Source: JANNSW01 sp031431235 (lineage in GTDB: Bacteria > Pseudomonadota > Alphaproteobacteria > Rhizobiales > Hyphomicrobiaceae). Taken from it: a stretch of DNA of 18,235 nt. Numbering within the stretch: the stretch's first letter is position 1; each line of letters opens with the position of its first letter. The stretch covers positions 1 through 18,235 of the forward strand of contig JANPDA010000450.1 in the NCBI GenBank assembly GCA_031431235.1, given 5' to 3'. The notes under the pieces were generated by a model. The model was not told where the DNA came from, ran no database searches, and was given only the letters and a program-made list of their open reading frames with translations. This document shows positions 5,297 through 15,030 of the stretch, in pieces. The position numbers were made by a program, and so were the translations under genes.

Positions 5297-5731
5297 ATGA
5301 ACGAATTTTCACGGGCCGCAATCATCGCGCTGGCCTTTGCTGCAACTCTCGCTTCAGTTCCGGCATTCGCCGAGAACATGACGTTCAAGGCATCCCTCTC
5401 CGGCGCAGAGGAGGTGCCGCCGACGATTGCCGCGGGCACCGGCTCTGTCGACTTCACTTACGACGACGCCAGCAAGATGCTGACCTGGAAGGGAACGTAC
5501 ACGGGCCTGACCGGACAACCCACAGGCGCCCATCTTCATGGCCCGGCCGATGTGGGTCAGAACGCTGGCGTGGAAGTGCCACTGGAATTGTTGTCGAGCC
5601 CGTTCGAGGGCACGACCGCACTGAACGACGCGCAGGCAGCCGATCTGCTGGCCGGCAAGCTGTATCTCAACATCCACACTGAAGCAAATCCGGATGGGGA
5701 GCTGCGCGGTCAGTTGACCAAGGCTCAGTAG
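5297..5731 (+). CDS. Secreted CHRD domain protein
   Basis: A 144-residue protein with a signal peptide of about 25 residues (ending SVPAFA before ENM). One CHRD domain follows, about 28-142, with typical segments LSGAEEVPP, GAHLHGPA, LYLNIHTEANPDGEL and RGQL. CHRD domains were described in chordin; bacterial single-domain versions are exported, and some carry a His-rich motif suggestive of metal binding, but no role is established. The ATG at 5297 has AGGAG (5286-5290) six bases ahead. The EcfG promoter upstream and terminator downstream make it a single-gene stress-induced unit. Confidence 0.9.
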   Translation: MNEFSRAAIIALAFAATLASVPAFAENMTFKASLSGAEEVPPTIAAGTGSVDFTYDDASKMLTWKGTYTGLTGQPTGAHLHGPADVGQNAGVEVPLELLSSPFEGTTALNDAQAADLLAGKLYLNIHTEANPDGELRGQLTKAQ

Positions 5732-5748
5732 CCGATGTTGGAATGAGG

Positions 5749-5775
5749 AGGGGCCCGTGTCGAGCGGGCCTTTCC
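5749..5775 (+). terminator. Terminator after the CHRD gene
   Basis: The stem GGCCCG/CGGGCC (5752-5757 with 5765-5770) with a seven-base loop can be extended by G-U and A-U pairs at its base and is followed by TTTCC and a second T-run. It lies about 20 bases past the CHRD stop, so the next gene probably has its own promoter or depends on read-through. Confidence 0.65.
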
Positions 5776-5832
5776 GGTTTTACCCAATGCTGAAACAACA
5801 TTCGACGAGTCAACCTAGACAGGAGAAACACA

Positions 5833-6090
5833 ATGCAAATGGAATCGCTATTGATATTGCTTTTGATCGGCGCAGTCGCCGGTTTCCTTGCAGGTAACAT
5901 CGTCAAAGGCTATGGCTACGGAGTTGTCGGAAACATCGCCGTTGGCATTGTTGGTGCGGTTTTGGCTGGCTGGCTGCTCCCCCAGCTCGGGCTATTCCCC
6001 GGTGCGAGCATCATCGGTCAAATCGTCTCGGCGACTATCGGCGCGGTCGTGCTGCTCGTGCTCATAGGCTTCATCCGTCGCGCCACCTGA
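5833..6090 (+). CDS. GlsB/YeaQ/YmgE family stress membrane protein
   Basis: An 85-residue, very hydrophobic protein with three probable membrane segments at about 4-22, 31-50 and 60-81. The Gly-rich pattern (AGFLAGNIVKGYGYGVVGNI, then GxxGAVLAGWLLP) is that of the transglycosylase-associated/GlsB family, small inner-membrane proteins induced by acid, osmotic or general stress and of unknown mechanism. The ATG at 5833 has AGGAG (5821-5825) seven bases ahead; an in-frame ATG at 5839 is less well spaced. Unlike its neighbours it has no GGAAC-type promoter within the 100 bases upstream, so it may rely on read-through from the CHRD gene or another sigma factor. Confidence 0.88.
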   Translation: MQMESLLILLLIGAVAGFLAGNIVKGYGYGVVGNIAVGIVGAVLAGWLLPQLGLFPGASIIGQIVSATIGAVVLLVLIGFIRRAT

Positions 6091-6139
6091 ATCGACCTGG
6101 ACACGAGCTTGCATTTGAGCTGAACCATCTACCCAGACC

Positions 6140-6173
6140 GGTCAGCGAAGCGCCCTATCTGGCTTCGCTGACC
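6140..6173 (+). terminator. Hairpin downstream of the GlsB-like gene
   Basis: A perfect 12-bp stem (GGTCAGCGAAGC/GCTTCGCTGACC, arms 6140-6151 and 6162-6173) with a ten-base loop, about 50 bases past the stop codon. No T-tract follows, so it is either a weak terminator or an mRNA 3'-end stabiliser. Confidence 0.5.
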
Positions 6174-6349
6174 TGGACTCGAGTGGCGATCTCGGGCAAC
6201 CCGGTCCGCAATGCCGGGCGCCAGCCGCGGGCCACTGCCATGACATCATCGCCAGGGAATTCGTCGACCGCACACGCTCGGCAGCTGCGGCGAACGGATG
6301 GTGTCCCATGTGAAGATCGAATGCCATCAACGCTTGACCGCGAGATCAT

Positions 6350-9300
6350 ATGACATCGCTCATTCGCCATGCCTTCGCCCGCGTGCCCTCGCCGTGGGAC
6401 AATCCGGAGGCTATCCGCGAAGAGCTGTTCAGCAGCGAACGCCTCGAGGGGCATGCACGCAGTCTGGCGGCCGCGCAACCGGTCGCGCTGCGAGCTTCCA
6501 AGGGACATACGCTCGCGCGCCGGTTGGCCAACAATGCCGCGGTCCTGCTTGGCGCCCATCGCACCATCTGCGTGGCGAACGACGAAGGGCGGGCGATCAC
6601 ACCGGCCGCCGAATGGTTGATAGACAACTACCATCTGGTCGAGCGGCAGATCCGTGAGATCCGTTCGGACCTGCCGCCCGGCTTCTATCGCCAGCTGCCC
6701 AAGCTCGCCGACGGCCCCTTCGCCGGCTATCCGCGCGTGCTCGGCGTCGCCTGGGCCTTCGTCGCCCACACCGACAGCCGTTTCGACCACGAGATGCTGT
6801 GCCGCTACGTCGCTGCCTACCAGGAGGTCCAGCCGCTGACGATCGGCGAGCTCTGGGCGATGGCGATTACTCTGCGGATCGTGCTGGTCGAAAACCTCAG
6901 ACGCATTGCCGCACGCATCGTCGCCAGCAGCGATGCGCGCAAGGAGGCAGACAGCCTCGTCGATCGCCTGTTGGAGTCGAAAGGACGTGCCGCCGTGCCC
7001 GCGACCACGGTCTTGGCGGACTACGAGCGCGGGCCGCTCCCGGGCGCCCTCTCGGTCCAGCTCCTGCACCGGCTGCACGATTCCGATCCCAGAGCCTTTC
7101 CGGCCCTCACCTGGCTCACTGCTCGGCTCGCAGCGCAAGGAACCTCCGCCGATGAGGTCGTCAACGACGAGCACCAGAAGCAGGGCGCGGCAACCGTCAC
7201 GGTGCGCAACATCATCACGAGCATGCGCCTGATCTCCGACGTGGACTGGACCGAGCTGTTCGAGCGCATGAGCCTCGTCGACAAGGTGCTGACCGAGGGT
7301 ACCAGGTTTGCGGAATTCGATTTCTCCACGCGCAACCTCTACCGCAGCGCGATCGAGAGCCTGGCCCGCCGCTCGCGCCTTTCCGAGATCGAGATCGCGC
7401 AACGTGTGCTGGTGGTGGCCGCCCGGTCCCGGGAAGCCGCTGCAGGCGCAGATGCAGACCGTCTGGGCGACCCTGGCTATCACCTGATCTCGGGTGGACG
7501 CCGCTCGTTCGAGGCCGAGGTCGGATTCCAGCCACCCCTGCGCACGCGCCTCGCCAACTTCAACCGGGGACTAGGCATCGCCGGCTATGGCAGTGCGATC
7601 GTTGCCGTCGCTCTGGCGCTGCTCGTGCTTCCCTTGCTCGCCCTTGCGGGAGCCGGGGTTGGCGGGATGTGGTTGGCTCTCCTCGGTGTGCTGGGAGTGG
7701 TTCCGGCTATCGATGCGTCGGTCGCGCTCGTGAACGGGTGCGTGACGAGGGGACTGGGGCCGACGGTCCTGCCAGCCATGGAGTTGCGCAACGGCATTCC
7801 GTCCAGCCTGCGTACCCTCGTTGCCGTGCCCACCATGCTCACAACGCGCGAGTCGATCGAGGAGCAGGTGGAGCGCCTTGAAATTCACCATCTCGCGAGC
7901 CAGGAAGGCGATCTCCAGTTCGCGCTGCTATCTGATTGGCTCGACGCCGGAGCCGAGCAGGCGGACGGTGACCAGGCGCTGCTGGCGGTGGCAGCCGAGG
8001 GTATCGCCCGCCTCAACGAACGTCATGGCCCCGCACCATGCGGCAGCCGCTTTCTGCTTTTGCATCGCCGACGGGTCTGGAACGAGTGTGAAGGACGGTG
8101 GGTCGGTTGGGAGCGCAAGCGCGGCAAGCTCCATGAGTTGAACCGGCTGTTGCGCGGCGATCGCGGAACGACCTTCGTCGACATCGATGGACGCTCGCCC
8201 TGTACCGCCCAAGGAGTGCGGTTCGTCATCACTCTGGATGCCGACACCAAGCTGCCCCGCGATGCGGTCCGCCGGCTGATCGGGAAGATGGCGCATCCCT
8301 TGAACCGGCCCAGGCTCGACTCTGACGGGGGCAGAGTTGTCGAGGGCTATGGCGTGCTGCAGCCGCGTGTCACGCCGTCGCTGCCGGTCGGGCGCGAGGG
8401 TTCATTCCTGCAGCGAGTCTTCTCCGGCATGGGCGGAATCGATCCCTATGCCGCTGCCGTCTCCGATGTGTACCAGGATCTCTTCGGCGAAGGCTCCTAT
8501 ACCGGCAAGGGCATTTACGATGTCGATGCCTTCGAGACCGCGCTGCGAGGTCGCGTTCCGGATTCGACACTGCTCAGCCACGACCTGTTCGAGGGCAGTT
8601 TCGCCCGCGCCGGCCTCGTAACCGATGTCGAGGTGGTCGAGGAGTTCCCCGCACGCTACGACGTTGCCGCCATGCGTCAACACCGGTGGGCACGCGGCGA
8701 CTGGCAATTGCTGCCATGGATCCTCGGCCTCGACTCGGGCGCCCAAGTGCTCCGCGCCGGTCATGCTCTGCCCGCCATCGGTCGCTGGAAGATGATCGAC
8801 AACCTGCGGCGGACGCTGTCCGCGCCGCTGGCGGTCGCAGCGCTGATTGTCGGTTGGGCCCTGCCTTTGCAGGCCGCCCTGATGTGGACGGCATTCGTCA
8901 TCGCGACGATTGCCTTGCCCACGCTGATGCCCATCTTCGGCGCCATTCTGCCGTCGCGCGCCGGGACGACACTGCGCAGCCATTTCGGCGCTATGGGCAA
9001 CGATCTTTGCCTCGCGCTGGCGCAGTCGGCCTTGCTGGTCACATTTCTCGCCCATCAGGCCTGGCTGATGGGCGATGCGATTGGCCGGACCCTCATCCGC
9101 CTTTTCATTACCCGGCGCCATCTGCTCGAATGGCTGACGGCTGCACAGGCAACCCAAGGCAAGCGACCGGATGTGGCCGGTTTTTATCGACAGATGGTCG
9201 GCGCCATCGTCATTGCCGGCGCGGCGATTGCCGTTGCCCTGTTGTCGAGCCAGGGAGGTTGGTTGGTGGCCCTGCCATTCGTGGTGCTTTGGGTAGCGTC

Positions 9301-12300
9301 ACCGGCAGTCGCTCGCTGGGCGAGCATCTCACCCCTCGTGGCCGGCCGCGTATCCTTATCGACGGCCGACGCTGTCACATTGCGCCTGACTGCCCGCCGC
9401 ACCTGGCGGTTCTTCGAGAGCTTCGTGACGCGCGCTGATCATATGCTCCCGCCCGATAACTTCCAGGAAGACCCCAATCCGGTGCTGGCGCACCGGACCT
9501 CACCGACAAACATCGGGCTCTATCTCTTGTCGGTCGCAAGCGCGCGGGATTTCGGCTGGATCGGCACCCTGGAGGCGATCGAGCGGCTCGAGTCGACCTT
9601 GGCGACGATGCAAACCCTCCCGCGTTTTCGGGGTCATTTCTACAACTGGTACGATACACAGGATCTGCGTCCGCTCGATCCCCGCTACATCTCCTCCGTC
9701 GACAGCGGCAATCTGGCCGGGCACCTGATCGCGCTCGCCAACGCGCTCGACGAGTGGCGCGACAACCCGGTCGCGGATGCGGAGCGGCTCGGCGGTATCG
9801 GCGATGCGTTCGACCTCTGCGTGCAGGAGGCCAGCCGGCATCGTGAGGGGCCGCTCACGCAAACGGTGACCTGGCGACAGCTCGACGACATGCATGCCCT
9901 GCTGTTTGCCGGGCTTCGGCAGGCGCCCATGCATGGCGCAGGTATCGCCGACCGTCTCGCCGATTTGGCGACTGAAGCTGAGAACGTGGCCGACATCACC
10001 CGTGCGCTCGCTCTCGAGCAGGGCATCGGCAGCAGCTCGGACCTCGTCTACTGGGCCGAGGCGATGCAAAGGTCGATCGCAACCCACCGCCGCGACGTCG
10101 GGCAGTCGCCGGACGAGACCGCAACCCTGCAAGCACGCCTCACCGGACTGGGCGAACGCGCGCGCGCGATCGCACTTGCCATGGACTTCGAGTTCCTGCT
10201 CGACCCGGACCGCAAGCTGCTGTCGATCGGCTATCGTGAGGCCGACGGATCGCTCGACCCGAGCTGCTACGATCTGCTGGCGTCGGAGGCGCGGCTGGCC
10301 AGCTTCCTGGCGATCGCCAAAGGTGATGTCCCGGCCCGCCACTGGTTCCATCTCGGCCGGGCAGTGACACCGGTCGCACATGGTGCAGCGCTGATCTCAT
10401 GGTCGGGCTCGATGTTCGAGTATCTGATGCCCTCGCTCGTGATGCGCGCGCCAGCAGGCAGCCTCCTCGAGCGTACGAGCCAGCTGATCGTGCTTCGCCA
10501 GATCGACTATGGCGCAAGGCTCGACCTGCCATGGGGCGTTTCGGAATCGGCCTACAACACGCGCGACCTGGAGCTGACCTATCAATATTCGAACTTCGGC
10601 ATCCCCGGTCTCGGTCTGAAGCGCGGACTGGGCGAGAATTCCGTCGTCGCTCCCTATGCGACGGCACTGGCGGCGATGGTCGATCCCCATGCTGCAGTCA
10701 CCAACTTCGCGCGGCTCGACAGGGCCGGCGCCTGCGGCCGCTACGGCTTCTACGAGGCACTCGACTACACGCCCACCCGGGTACCCGAGGGCAGGCGGTA
10801 TGCCATCGTGCGAGCCTATATGGCGCATCATCAGGGCATGACGATCGTTGCCATTGCCAACGTCTTGCAAGACGGACGGATGCGCGGGAGGTTCCACGCC
10901 GAGCCGATCATTCAGGCGACCGAGCTGCTGTTGCAGGAACGCACACCCCGCGACATTGCGGTCATCCACCCCTGGTCTGTGGATGCTAAGGCGACGGCCA
11001 AATTCCGTGCGACCGAGCCGCTTGGCGGTCGCCAGCTGACCTCACCTCACAGCGCCTCGCCAGTCACTCACCTGCTCTCGAACGGTCGCTACGCTGTGAT
11101 GCTCACGGCCGCGGGGTCCGGCAACAGCCGCTGGCGCGATCTCGCAGTCACACGGTGGCGGGAGGATCCGACTTCCGACGACTGGGGTTCCTATGTCTTC
11201 CTGCGCGATGTCCACAGCGGCGCGGTGTGGTCGGCTGGCTATCAGCCGACAGGTATCGAGCCCGACGACTACCATGTCGAGTTCAATGAAGGTCGCGCCG
11301 AGTTCACGCGCCACGACGCGACACTGACGACCACCATGGAGGTGATCGTCTCGGCCGAGGACGATGGTGAGGTCCGCCGCGTCACGGTCGCGAACACCGG
11401 CAGCAGCGTGCGGGAGATCGAGATCACCTCCTATGCCGAGCTCGCGTTGGCGCCACACTCCGCCGATGTCGCCCATCCCGCGTTCTCGAAACTGTTCGTC
11501 GAGACCGAGTACCACGCCCAGCTCGGAGCGATCCTGGCGACGCGGCGACGGCGCGCGCCCAGCGAGAGCGAGGTCTGGGCTGCGCATCTGGCAGTCGTCG
11601 ATGGCGAGACGATCGGCAAGCCCGAGATCGAGACCGATCGGGCGCGCTTTCTCGGTCGCGGAAACGGGCTGCGGCGTCCGATCTCGATCATCGACGCAAG
11701 GCCCCTCTCCAACACGGTCGGGACCGTGCTCGATCCAGTGTTCGCGCTCCGCCGCCGAGTGCGGATCGAGCCCGGTGCGATCGCGCGCATCGCCTTCTGG
11801 ACTGTCGTTGCCTCCTCCCGCGCGACGATCCTCGATGTGATCGACAAGCACCGTGACGTCACTGCCTTCGATCGAGCGGCAACGCTTGCCTGGACGCAGG
11901 CGCAAGTCCAGCTGCATCACCTGGGCATCAGCTCCGGCGAGGCGAGCCGCTTCCAGCAGCTTGCCGGTCACCTGATCTATTCCGGCTCGACCATGCGTCC
12001 GTCCTCCGACACCATTCGGCGCGGCGCCGGCGGGCAGCCTGGCCTCTGGGCGCAGGGAATATCCGGCGATCAGCCGATCCTGCTCCTGCGCATTTCCGAG
12101 ATCGAAAACCTCGAGCTCGCGGAGGAGCTGTTGCTGGCGCACGAGTACTGGCGCCAGAAGCAGCTCGCAATCGACTTGGTGATCCTGAACGAGCGTGCGT
12201 CGTCCTATGTTCAGGACCTCCAGATCGCACTGGAGACGCTCGTGCGCACCAGCCAATCCCGCCAACAGGTTCGTGTCGATGGATTGGTGGGACGCGTGTT

Positions 12301-14908
12301 CGTGCTCCGATCCGATCTGATCCCGCCTGAGACCCGCGCCCTGCTGACATCGGTGGCGCGCGTGGTGCTGGTTGGCCAGCGCGGGCGGCTGTCCGATCAG
12401 CTCGACCGCCGACTGGACAACACCAAGGCCCTGGCCCGCACCACTACGAGGCGCCCTGCGATTGTCGAAGTTCCGCGGCGGCCGTCGCGAATGCCAGAGC
12501 TCGAGTTCTTCAATGGCCTTGGTGGCTTTGCCGACAATGGCCGGGAGTATGTCACAATTCTGGGCCCCGGCCAGTCGACACCGACCCCTTGGATCAACGT
12601 AATCGCGAACCCGGCGTTCGGTTTCCAGGTCCCTGCCGAGGGCGGCGGCTCGACCTGGTCCCTCAACAGCCGCGAGAACCAGCTGACCGCGCTCTCCAAC
12701 GACCCGATCTCGGATCGATCTGGCGAAGCCTTCTATCTGCGCGACGAGGAGACCGGCGACGTCTGGACCCCGACGGCTCTCCCGATCCGCGACAAGCAGG
12801 CGACCTATATCGCCCGACATGGCCGGGGCTACAGCCGGTTCGAGCATACGTCGCACGGGATCGAATCCAGTCTGCTCCAGCTCGTGCCTGTCGAGGGCCC
12901 GATCAAGATCTCGCGCCTGAAGCTGCGCAACACGTCGTCATCCCCGCGTCGGATTGCAGTCACCGCCTACGTGGAATGGGTGCTCGGCCCATCCCGCACG
13001 GCAACGGCGGCATTCATCTCGACCTCGATCGATCCCCAGACTGGTGCGATGCTCGCATCCAATCCCTGGCACACGGCGTTCGGTGCGCGCGTCGCTTTTG
13101 CCGACCTCGGGGGACGGCAAACCGACTGGACCGGCGACCGCCGCGAGTTCATCGGGCGCAACGGAACGCTCGCCAACCCGTTGGCACTCTCCACGGCGGC
13201 GCCGCTGTCGGGCAAGGTCGGAGCCGGACTCGATCCCTGCGGCGCCCTGAGGACGACGATCATGCTGGCGCCTGGCGCCACCGTCGAGCTCGTCTTCTGC
13301 CTGGGCGAGGCCGCCAATGCAGGCGACGCACGCCGATTGGTCGAGCACTACCGCGCCGCCGATCTCGATGCGGTCCTCGCATCGGTGGCGGACCAATGGG
13401 ACGACATACTCGGCTCCGTGAGCGTCGAGACGCCCGACCGGTCGATGGACATCATGCTGAACGGCTGGATGCTCTATCAGACGCTCGCCTGCCGGATCTG
13501 GGCGCGCTCGGGATTTTACCAGGCGAGTGGCGCCTATGGATTCCGCGACCAGCTCCAGGACGGCATGGCCCTGGCCCACGCCCGCCCGCAGCTGACCCGC
13601 GAGCACCTGTTGCGCGCGGCGTCACGGCAATTCGTCGAGGGCGACGTCCAGCATTGGTGGCTGCCGCACTCGGGCCAGGGTGTGCGCACGAGGTTCACGG
13701 ATGACCGGGTCTGGCTCGCCCATGCGACGGCTCACTACGTCGGCGCCACCGGGGATGCGGCAATCCTCGACGAGCTCGTGCCCTTCCTGGAGGGCCGCCG
13801 GCTCGAGGAGGGCGAGCACGACAGTTTCTTTCAGCCGACGATCGCCGACGATACCGCGAGCCTCTACCAGCATTGCGTGCTCGGCCTCGAGCAGAGCCTC
13901 GCGCTCGGCGGCCACGGTCTGCCGCTGATGGGCTCAGGTGACTGGAACGACGGCATGAACCGGGTCGGCGACAAAGGCCAGGGCGAGAGTGTCTGGCTCG
14001 CCTGGCTGCTCTATGCAACGCTCGGCGCGTTCGCTGCCCTCGCCGAGGGCCGTGGCGAGGCCGCACGTGCAACAGCATGGCGGACCTATGCCGTTGCGCT
14101 GCGGGCCTCGCTCGAGCGGGAAGCGTGGGACGGGGATTGGTACAAGCGCGCCTGGTTCGATGACGGCACTCCGCTCGGATCCGCCGAGAGCGCGGAATGC
14201 CGGATCGACTCGATCGCGCAATCCTGGGCGGTGCTTTCGGGTGCCGCCATGCCCGAGCGGGCTGTTCGTGCCATGGCGTCCGTCGAGCGCGAGCTGATCC
14301 TCCCGAAAGAGGGTGTCGCGCTCCTGTTCACTCCACCCTTCGACCGGACGCCGCTCGATCCCGGCTATATCAAAGGCTACCCACCCGGCATCCGCGAGAA
14401 TGGTGGCCAGTACACGCATGCCGCGCTCTGGTCGGTGATGGCGTTCGCTGCGCTCGGCGAGGGCGACAAGGCGGCCAACCTCTTCTCGCTCCTCAACCCC
14501 ATCAACCACGCGCGCACCCGGGCCGGCGTGCTGCGCTACAAGGTCGAGCCCTATGTGGTCGCAGCCGATGTCTACGCGGCCCCTGCCCATGTCGGGCGTG
14601 GCGGCTGGACCTGGTACACGGGCTCGGCCGGCTGGATGCAGCGGGCGGGAGTGGAGAGCATTCTGGGCCTTCGCTTCGAGGGAGCAGAGCTACTTCTGGA
14701 TCCTTGCATTCCCAAGGCATGGCCCGGCTTCCAGATGACCGTCCGGTATCGCTCCGCGCGCTACGCTATCATGGTCGAGAACCCCGGCGGCGTCTCCCGC
14801 GGCATCGTCCTCGCTGAGCTCGATGGGCAGGCGATAGTCGCAAGGCCGGTGCGTGCCGCGCTGCGGGATGACGGCAACGAGCATCGCCTGCTGGTCAGGC
14901 TCGGCTGA
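6350..14908 (+). CDS. ndvB: Cyclic beta-1,2-glucan synthase (NdvB/ChvB type)
   Basis: A 2852-residue inner-membrane enzyme, the usual length for this family. The N-terminus (NPEAIREELFSSERLEGHA) is typical. Membrane segments lie near residues 410-460 and 815-1000. Between them is the GT84 glucosyltransferase domain, with D630-x-D632 (ITLDADTKLP), GEGSYTGKGIYDVDAF, SHDLFEG and RQHRW (776-780). Residues ~1045-1520 form the glycoamylase-like domain associated with cyclisation (FYNWYDTQDL, WGVSESAYN, MAHHQGM). The C-terminal GH94-type phosphorylase region has two beta-sandwich segments (~1570 and ~2050) and an alpha/alpha barrel with GDWNDGMN (2530-2537); D2534 is the likely general acid. The enzyme polymerises UDP-glucose, trims and closes the chain, giving periplasmic cyclic glucans used in osmotic adaptation and host interaction. 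The ATG at 6350 has only a weak ribosome binding site. No EcfG-type promoter precedes it and no transporter gene (NdvA) is adjacent. Third positions are strongly GC, producing long antisense shadow frames. Confidence 0.95.
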   Translation: MTSLIRHAFARVPSPWDNPEAIREELFSSERLEGHARSLAAAQPVALRASKGHTLARRLANNAAVLLGAHRTICVANDEGRAITPAAEWLIDNYHLVERQIREIRSDLPPGFYRQLPKLADGPFAGYPRVLGVAWAFVAHTDSRFDHEMLCRYVAAYQEVQPLTIGELWAMAITLRIVLVENLRRIAARIVASSDARKEADSLVDRLLESKGRAAVPATTVLADYERGPLPGALSVQLLHRLHDSDPRAFPALTWLTARLAAQGTSADEVVNDEHQKQGAATVTVRNIITSMRLISDVDWTELFERMSLVDKVLTEGTRFAEFDFSTRNLYRSAIESLARRSRLSEIEIAQRVLVVAARSREAAAGADADRLGDPGYHLISGGRRSFEAEVGFQPPLRTRLANFNRGLGIAGYGSAIVAVALALLVLPLLALAGAGVGGMWLALLGVLGVVPAIDASVALVNGCVTRGLGPTVLPAMELRNGIPSSLRTLVAVPTMLTTRESIEEQVERLEIHHLASQEGDLQFALLSDWLDAGAEQADGDQALLAVAAEGIARLNERHGPAPCGSRFLLLHRRRVWNECEGRWVGWERKRGKLHELNRLLRGDRGTTFVDIDGRSPCTAQGVRFVITLDADTKLPRDAVRRLIGKMAHPLNRPRLDSDGGRVVEGYGVLQPRVTPSLPVGREGSFLQRVFSGMGGIDPYAAAVSDVYQDLFGEGSYTGKGIYDVDAFETALRGRVPDSTLLSHDLFEGSFARAGLVTDVEVVEEFPARYDVAAMRQHRWARGDWQLLPWILGLDSGAQVLRAGHALPAIGRWKMIDNLRRTLSAPLAVAALIVGWALPLQAALMWTAFVIATIALPTLMPIFGAILPSRAGTTLRSHFGAMGNDLCLALAQSALLVTFLAHQAWLMGDAIGRTLIRLFITRRHLLEWLTAAQATQGKRPDVAGFYRQMVGAIVIAGAAIAVALLSSQGGWLVALPFVVLWVASPAVARWASISPLVAGRVSLSTADAVTLRLTARRTWRFFESFVTRADHMLPPDNFQEDPNPVLAHRTSPTNIGLYLLSVASARDFGWIGTLEAIERLESTLATMQTLPRFRGHFYNWYDTQDLRPLDPRYISSVDSGNLAGHLIALANALDEWRDNPVADAERLGGIGDAFDLCVQEASRHREGPLTQTVTWRQLDDMHALLFAGLRQAPMHGAGIADRLADLATEAENVADITRALALEQGIGSSSDLVYWAEAMQRSIATHRRDVGQSPDETATLQARLTGLGERARAIALAMDFEFLLDPDRKLLSIGYREADGSLDPSCYDLLASEARLASFLAIAKGDVPARHWFHLGRAVTPVAHGAALISWSGSMFEYLMPSLVMRAPAGSLLERTSQLIVLRQIDYGARLDLPWGVSESAYNTRDLELTYQYSNFGIPGLGLKRGLGENSVVAPYATALAAMVDPHAAVTNFARLDRAGACGRYGFYEALDYTPTRVPEGRRYAIVRAYMAHHQGMTIVAIANVLQDGRMRGRFHAEPIIQATELLLQERTPRDIAVIHPWSVDAKATAKFRATEPLGGRQLTSPHSASPVTHLLSNGRYAVMLTAAGSGNSRWRDLAVTRWREDPTSDDWGSYVFLRDVHSGAVWSAGYQPTGIEPDDYHVEFNEGRAEFTRHDATLTTTMEVIVSAEDDGEVRRVTVANTGSSVREIEITSYAELALAPHSADVAHPAFSKLFVETEYHAQLGAILATRRRRAPSESEVWAAHLAVVDGETIGKPEIETDRARFLGRGNGLRRPISIIDARPLSNTVGTVLDPVFALRRRVRIEPGAIARIAFWTVVASSRATILDVIDKHRDVTAFDRAATLAWTQAQVQLHHLGISSGEASRFQQLAGHLIYSGSTMRPSSDTIRRGAGGQPGLWAQGISGDQPILLLRISEIENLELAEELLLAHEYWRQKQLAIDLVILNERASSYVQDLQIALETLVRTSQSRQQVRVDGLVGRVFVLRSDLIPPETRALLTSVARVVLVGQRGRLSDQLDRRLDNTKALARTTTRRPAIVEVPRRPSRMPELEFFNGLGGFADNGREYVTILGPGQSTPTPWINVIANPAFGFQVPAEGGGSTWSLNSRENQLTALSNDPISDRSGEAFYLRDEETGDVWTPTALPIRDKQATYIARHGRGYSRFEHTSHGIESSLLQLVPVEGPIKISRLKLRNTSSSPRRIAVTAYVEWVLGPSRTATAAFISTSIDPQTGAMLASNPWHTAFGARVAFADLGGRQTDWTGDRREFIGRNGTLANPLALSTAAPLSGKVGAGLDPCGALRTTIMLAPGATVELVFCLGEAANAGDARRLVEHYRAADLDAVLASVADQWDDILGSVSVETPDRSMDIMLNGWMLYQTLACRIWARSGFYQASGAYGFRDQLQDGMALAHARPQLTREHLLRAASRQFVEGDVQHWWLPHSGQGVRTRFTDDRVWLAHATAHYVGATGDAAILDELVPFLEGRRLEEGEHDSFFQPTIADDTASLYQHCVLGLEQSLALGGHGLPLMGSGDWNDGMNRVGDKGQGESVWLAWLLYATLGAFAALAEGRGEAARATAWRTYAVALRASLEREAWDGDWYKRAWFDDGTPLGSAESAECRIDSIAQSWAVLSGAAMPERAVRAMASVERELILPKEGVALLFTPPFDRTPLDPGYIKGYPPGIRENGGQYTHAALWSVMAFAALGEGDKAANLFSLLNPINHARTRAGVLRYKVEPYVVAADVYAAPAHVGRGGWTWYTGSAGWMQRAGVESILGLRFEGAELLLDPCIPKAWPGFQMTVRYRSARYAIMVENPGGVSRGIVLAELDGQAIVARPVRAALRDDGNEHRLLVRLG

Positions 14909-14961
14909 GAGCGCAAGTCGCTTGCGGCGGAGCGCAGGCTCCACGCGCGCCCCGAATGTGA

Positions 14962-14995
14962 CGAGGGCATGCCCGCGTGCGCTGGCATGCCCTCG
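14962..14995. terminator. Hairpin between convergent genes
   Basis: A perfect 12-bp inverted repeat (CGAGGGCATGCC/GGCATGCCCTCG, arms 14962-14973 and 14984-14995) with a ten-base loop. It lies 53 bases after the glucan synthase stop and about 35 bases beyond the stop of the minus-strand gene that converges on it. No T-tract on either side; likely a bidirectional transcript-end structure. Confidence 0.55.
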
Positions 14996-15030
14996 ACAGG
15001 ATCGGCAATCAGACCGGGGAGCCGGTCGGA

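Noticed and set aside
6155..7483. 442-codon minus-strand frame (and similar, e.g. 11042-12856)
   Set aside because: Antisense shadow of the GC-rich third positions of the glucan synthase; no recognisable domain.
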